Shown: piece after piece, positions 6,162 through 8,519 of the stretch | Layout of the letters: each line of letters begins with the position of its first letter | How positions within the stretch are numbered: the first letter of the stretch is position 1 | Source: Phytoactinopolyspora endophytica | GTDB taxonomy: Bacteria; Actinomycetota; Actinomycetes; Jiangellales; Jiangellaceae | DNA: 8,519 bases | NCBI RefSeq assembly: GCF_004138495.1 | Contig: NZ_ML142856.1 | Coordinates: forward strand, 1 to 8,519 | Reading direction: 5' to 3' | The notes under the pieces: generated by a model | Database searches by the model: none | What the model was told of the DNA's origin: nothing | Seen by the model: the letters and a program-made list of their open reading frames with translations, nothing else | Position numbers and translations under genes: made by a program

Positions 6162-6632
6162 CTACCTCCGTCGCGCCCGGGCGATGGCACGGTCTGCTTC
6201 GCGCTTGGCTTCCTTCTCTGCGAGCGCATGCCGCTTGTCATGAGTCTTCTTGCCTCGGGCGAGGGCGATCTCCACCTTGGCGTAGCCGTCTTTGAAGTAC
6301 AACGAGAGCGGAACCAAAGTGAAGCCACGCTCTCGCGTCTTGCCGATCAGCCGGCTGATCTCGTCCTTGTTCAGCAGAAGCTTGCGTGAGCGACGTGGAT
6401 CGTGGTTTGTCCAGGTGCCCTGGTCATACTCCGCGATGTGCACGTTGCGTAGCCAGACCTCGCCGTCGCGTACCTCGGCATAGCCGTCGCCGATCGTCGC
6501 TTTCCCGGCACGCAGCGACTTCACCTCGGTGCCGGTCAGCACAAGCCCAGCCTCGTACGTCGTGTCGATGTGGTAGTCATACCGCGCCCTGCGGTTCTGC
6601 GCCACCAGGGTGCGCCCTTGCTCACGTGCCAT
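6162..6632 (-). CDS. smpB: SsrA-binding protein SmpB
   Basis: A 156-residue RNA-binding protein that delivers tmRNA (SsrA) to stalled ribosomes in trans-translation. Recognised by [10 protein letters not shown] (13-22), [13 protein letters not shown] (33-45), [15 protein letters not shown] (58-72), [11 protein letters not shown] (77-87) and [19 protein letters not shown] (116-134), followed by the basic helical tail that enters the mRNA channel. All blocks are intact and the length is typical. The ATG at 6630-6632 lies directly before the conserved N-terminus; the ribosome binding site is weak. The M23 peptidase gene is 145 nt upstream on the same strand. In M. tuberculosis, smpB follows ftsE and ftsX, so the neighbourhood is consistent with that arrangement. 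No tmRNA gene is found in the window. Confidence 0.98.
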   Translation of the reverse strand: MAREQGRTLVAQNRRARYDYHIDTTYEAGLVLTGTEVKSLRAGKATIGDGYAEVRDGEVWLRNVHIAEYDQGTWTNHDPRRSRKLLLNKDEISRLIGKTRERGFTLVPLSLYFKDGYAKVEIALARGKKTHDKRHALAEKEAKREADRAIARARRR

Positions 6633-6680
6633 ATCTACAGGATCTCATCCCGCGCGGTGCCACGACGAATCATTAATCCG

Positions 6681-6715
6681 GCGTCGGCCGATCGGTTGCG
6701 GCTGGCCATCGACGC
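6681..6715. repeat. Weak stem-loop between the M23 peptidase gene and smpB
   Basis: GCGTCG (6681-6686) pairs exactly with CGACGC (6710-6715), and a GCC/GGC pair can extend the stem past a small bulge. It lies in the 145-nt gap between the two codirectional genes and could attenuate read-through. The evidence is only the pairing. Confidence 0.2.
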
Positions 6716-6777
6716 TCGGCCCGCCCAGACCTCGGTTGTTCTGCCCGCCGCCGTCACAGGCCATGTTGTCCGTGACC

Positions 6778-8280
6778 TCACAGGTAGCTCATGGGGTCCT
6801 GCAGCGCTCCGTTCACGTAGAGCATGAAGTGCAGGTGGCAACCGGTCGAGTATCCCGTCGTGCCCGAGTAGCCGATGACCTGTCCCGCGGAGACCGTGGA
6901 TCCACTACTCACCGCGTACCGCGACAGATGGCTGTACGTCGTGATCTTGTCGCCGTGGTTGACCGCGACCTGGTTACCGTACGCGCCGCGGGCACTCGCC
7001 CATTCGACCGTCCCGGATGCCGCGGCCCGAATGGGGGTTCCGCACGCCGCCCGGAAGTCCGTGCCGTCGTGCAGCTTGTACACGCCCGTCACCGGGTGGG
7101 TGCGCATGCCGTACGGAGACGTCACATAGGGACTCGCCACCGGAAACTGCAGCCCGCTCGGCGAGGTATCGCCGCCACCGTCGTCGTCGCTGTCCGAGTC
7201 GCCACTGTCATCGTCGTCGGGCCCCCCGCCGTCGTCCGAAGGCGGGTCGTTGTCCTCGTTCTCGTTCTCACGCTCGCGTTCCCGCTCACGCTCTCGTTCC
7301 CTCTCGCGTTCCCGTTCACGTTCACGTTCGAGTTCCTCCTCGCGCTCGCGCTGGAGACGGTCGATGTCGCCCTGGATGCTGTCCCGCTCGCTCGTCAGCT
7401 CTTCATACTGCCGAGCGTTATCTTCCTTAGCCGCCTCAGCCGCCGCATGCGCATCTTCTCGCGCCGCGACCAGCGCTTCGACGTCGTCCTTGGCCGCCGC
7501 GGCGCTGTCCGCCGCATCCTTGGCGGCTGCTTGGGCTTCCCTCGCCTGCGCCTCAAGACGCTCGGTCTCCTCAAGCCGCTCCGCCGCCTGCTCACGCAGG
7601 ATCTCGGCCTCAGCCTCCAGATCCTCCAGAACCACACGCTCGTTGGCCAGCTCCGCACGGTTGTCCTGGAGCCCGCTGAGAACGCTTGTCTCGGCGTTCA
7701 TCACCGACCGAGCCGCCTCCATGTTGCTGAGCAGCTCATGCGGATCACTCGCCTGAAGTGCGGCGGTGAGGGTTGCAAACTCCATTCCCGTGCCACGCTG
7801 GTATGCGCGGGACGCCACCTGACTGATGTCGGCCCGCTGATCATCGATCTGACCATTCACGCCGTCAATACGAGTCAGCTGGTCTTCGACCTTCCGCTCG
7901 GCCTCCGCCAGCTCTTCCGCAGCCTGCGCATCCGCCGCCCGTGCAGCCGCGAGCTCGCCCTGAGCGGTCTCCAACTCTTGGTTGGCAGTGTCAAGTGCAG
8001 CCTCGGCGCTGGCCAGCTTCTCTTCGGCAGCCGGAAGCTGGGCTACCGCGTCCTCGTACGCTTGGGTCGCGTCGTTGAGCTCGTCCGTGGAGTGGGCGAG
8101 CTCCTCCTCGGCGTCGGCCAGCTCACGCTCGTTCTCCTCAAGCTGCTCCTCATTGTCGCGGATCTCATCCTCGAGATCGCTTGCCCAGGCAGGGTTCAAC
8201 ACGGTCAGCGTCACGGCCAAGGCCGCCACTGTCCCCGCTGCCCTTCGGTACCACGAGGCCCCGTTAGTCACATCACTCAC
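6778..8280 (-). CDS. Secreted M23 (LytM) peptidoglycan endopeptidase with long coiled coil
   Basis: A 500-residue exported murein hydrolase. Residues 1-33 are a signal peptide (RR at 12-13, hydrophobic run, AWA before the likely cut at 33/34). Residues 35-316 are mostly coiled coil, interrupted by ASRAYQRGTGMEF.TLTAALQASDPHELL (156-184), the hinge block seen in PcsB, CwlO and RipC-type proteins. Then come ten Glu-Arg pairs (318-337), an acidic Asp/Gly/Ser linker (338-376) and a C-terminal M23 domain (about 377-500). Zinc ligands are H404, D408 and H484; H451 and H482 are the catalytic histidines, so it should be active. C413 and C481 may form a disulfide. It probably cuts cross-link peptides, and the coiled coil suggests FtsEX control, as inferred from related hydrolases. 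The GTG start (8278-8280) is preferred over the ATG at 8302-8304 because GGAGGAG (8287-8293) lies 6 nt before it and inside the longer form. smpB follows. Confidence 0.93.
   Translation of the reverse strand: MSDVTNGASWYRRAAGTVAALAVTLTVLNPAWASDLEDEIRDNEEQLEENERELADAEEELAHSTDELNDATQAYEDAVAQLPAAEEKLASAEAALDTANQELETAQGELAAARAADAQAAEELAEAERKVEDQLTRIDGVNGQIDDQRADISQVASRAYQRGTGMEFATLTAALQASDPHELLSNMEAARSVMNAETSVLSGLQDNRAELANERVVLEDLEAEAEILREQAAERLEETERLEAQAREAQAAAKDAADSAAAAKDDVEALVAAREDAHAAAEAAKEDNARQYEELTSERDSIQGDIDRLQREREEELERERERERERERERERERERENENEDNDPPSDDGGGPDDDDSGDSDSDDDGGGDTSPSGLQFPVASPYVTSPYGMRTHPVTGVYKLHDGTDFRAACGTPIRAAASGTVEWASARGAYGNQVAVNHGDKITTYSHLSRYAVSSGSTVSAGQVIGYSGTTGYSTGCHLHFMLYVNGALQDPMSYL
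7270..7329 (-). repeat. Ten Glu-Arg dipeptide repeats in the peptidase
   Basis: Twenty codons alternate Glu and Arg without a break. The DNA is not an exact hexamer repeat: glutamate uses GAA six times and GAG four times, and arginine uses five codons (CGT, CGG, CGC, AGG, CGA). Such diversity suggests an old tract kept for its protein properties, not recent slippage. Alternating charges with i to i+3 pairing would favour a rigid charged helix between the coiled coil and the acidic linker. Confidence 0.85.
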
Positions 8281-8309
8281 ACTTGACTCCTCCGTACCAA
8301 CCATTCACG

Positions 8310-8338
8310 ACCGTAACACCAATCACAGCCGCGCGGAA
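8310..8338 (-). promoter_or_regulatory. Candidate promoter for the M23 peptidase gene
   Basis: On the minus strand TTCCGC (8333-8338) and TACGGT (8310-8315) are 17 nt apart. The -10 fits TANNNT; the -35 is a weak match. Transcription would begin near 8304, giving a leader of about 25 nt that still contains GGAGGAG, and would make the upstream ATG at 8302-8304 untranslated. Confidence 0.3.
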
Positions 8339-8350
8339 GCCCGGGGCACA

Positions 8351-8480
8351 AACGGACACTGTCTCGATGTGATGATAGAGGCGACTTATCCGTCAATCAG
8401 CACGCGTAAACGGCGAACAGATCTCGAATTCCTGCTTGACACATGCATTCATACGAGACATATAGGCGTTTAATACGACA
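8351..8480. other. AT-rich intergenic flank without a gene
   Basis: These 130 bases contain 60 G or C (46%), well below the surrounding coding DNA. Neither strand shows an open frame with coding-like third positions. It separates the M23 gene from whatever lies to the right and carries the promoter-like motif at 8436-8466. Confidence 0.6.
8436..8466 (+). promoter_or_regulatory. Candidate rightward promoter with consensus -35
   Basis: TTGACA at 8436-8441 is a perfect -35 hexamer. A TATAGG at 8461-8466 follows after 19 nt, or the poorer CATATA after 17 nt. It would drive a plus-strand gene beyond the window's right end, divergent from the peptidase. The -10 is imperfect in either spacing. Confidence 0.35.
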
Positions 8481-8487
8481 CTTCCCT

Positions 8488-8519
8488 GGTCGCGACGCCA
8501 TTCCAATGGGACGGCGACC
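8488..8519. repeat. Nested dyad at the right end of the window
   Basis: GGTCGC (8488-8493) is the reverse complement of GCGACC (8514-8519), and inside it CCATT (8498-8502) mirrors AATGG (8505-8509) around two bases. Just downstream of the rightward promoter candidate, it could be an operator or a leader hairpin. The window ends at its last base, so it may extend further. Confidence 0.35.

Noticed and set aside
7250..7350. Ser-Arg repeat protein on the plus strand, or a DNA microsatellite.
   Set aside because: The Ser-Arg pattern is the antisense reading of the Glu-Arg codons in the peptidase. The hexamers vary too much for a simple DNA repeat.
6610..8286. A 558-codon open frame on the plus strand opposite the M23 peptidase gene.
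   Set aside because: It is antisense to a protein with complete M23 motifs and a signal peptide. Its translation is low-complexity Arg/Leu/Val sequence without a domain, a typical shadow in high-GC DNA.
8372..8396. Minus-strand TTGACG and TATCAT as a promoter for the M23 gene.
   Set aside because: The hexamers are only 13 nt apart, too close for a functional sigma-70-type promoter.
8281..8519. A c-di-AMP (ydaO-type) riboswitch before the cell-wall hydrolase, a known actinobacterial association.
   Set aside because: I could not find the conserved core blocks of that riboswitch on the minus strand, and the likely promoter at 8310-8338 leaves only a very short leader.
1..8519. CRISPR arrays, tRNA or rRNA genes, complete insertion sequences.
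   Set aside because: Reading both strands I saw no regularly spaced repeats, no cloverleaf-like sequence in the gaps and no transposase domain.

Overview
The window is high-GC DNA with strong G/C preference at third codon positions, GTG starts and GGAGG-type ribosome binding sites. This points to an actinomycete (Actinomycetota); no marker here fixes the genus. The gene content is mostly chromosomal housekeeping and metabolic. I see no CRISPR array, no complete insertion sequence and no RNA gene.

Layout, left to right. (a) 3-191: the 3' end of an unrecognised plus-strand gene that meets a TetR gene tail to tail. (b) 185-2073, minus strand: a glutamate dehydrogenase gene followed 17 nt later by a TetR-family regulator, probably one transcript. 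The leader of this pair carries a perfect 14-bp palindrome just downstream of a plausible promoter, which is the obvious candidate operator for the TetR protein. (c) 2404-4356, plus strand: a 650-residue acyl-CoA dehydrogenase of the long, VLCAD-like type, divergent from the dehydrogenase gene. (d) 4357-4629: a gap between convergent genes, holding a 119-bp inverted-repeat structure. (e) 4630-8280, all minus strand, in transcription order: a secreted M23 (LytM) peptidase with a long coiled coil, smpB (trans-translation), an IclR-family regulator and a DJ-1/PfpI-family protein. (f) 8281-8519: an AT-richer flank with promoter-like and dyad elements and no gene.

How the genes may work together. 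Glutamate dehydrogenase with TetR suggests regulated amino-acid catabolism or nitrogen balance, and the divergent acyl-CoA dehydrogenase adds a fatty-acid oxidation step whose link to that regulator is unproven. The peptidase has the PcsB/RipC/CwlO-type coiled-coil architecture of hydrolases activated by FtsEX and lies next to smpB. Since ftsE-ftsX-smpB is a known actinobacterial neighbourhood (M. tuberculosis), FtsEX control of this enzyme is a reasonable inference. IclR and PfpI are adjacent and codirectional, but no shared pathway is evident.

No clearly new multi-gene system is present. The items most worth a second look are the palindromic operator, the doubled ribosome-binding-site/GTG arrangement with a leucine-rich mini-ORF before the dehydrogenase, the (Glu-Arg)10 stalk of the peptidase, the inverted repeat at 4462-4580, and the hairpin wedged between ribosome binding site and start codon of the IclR gene.
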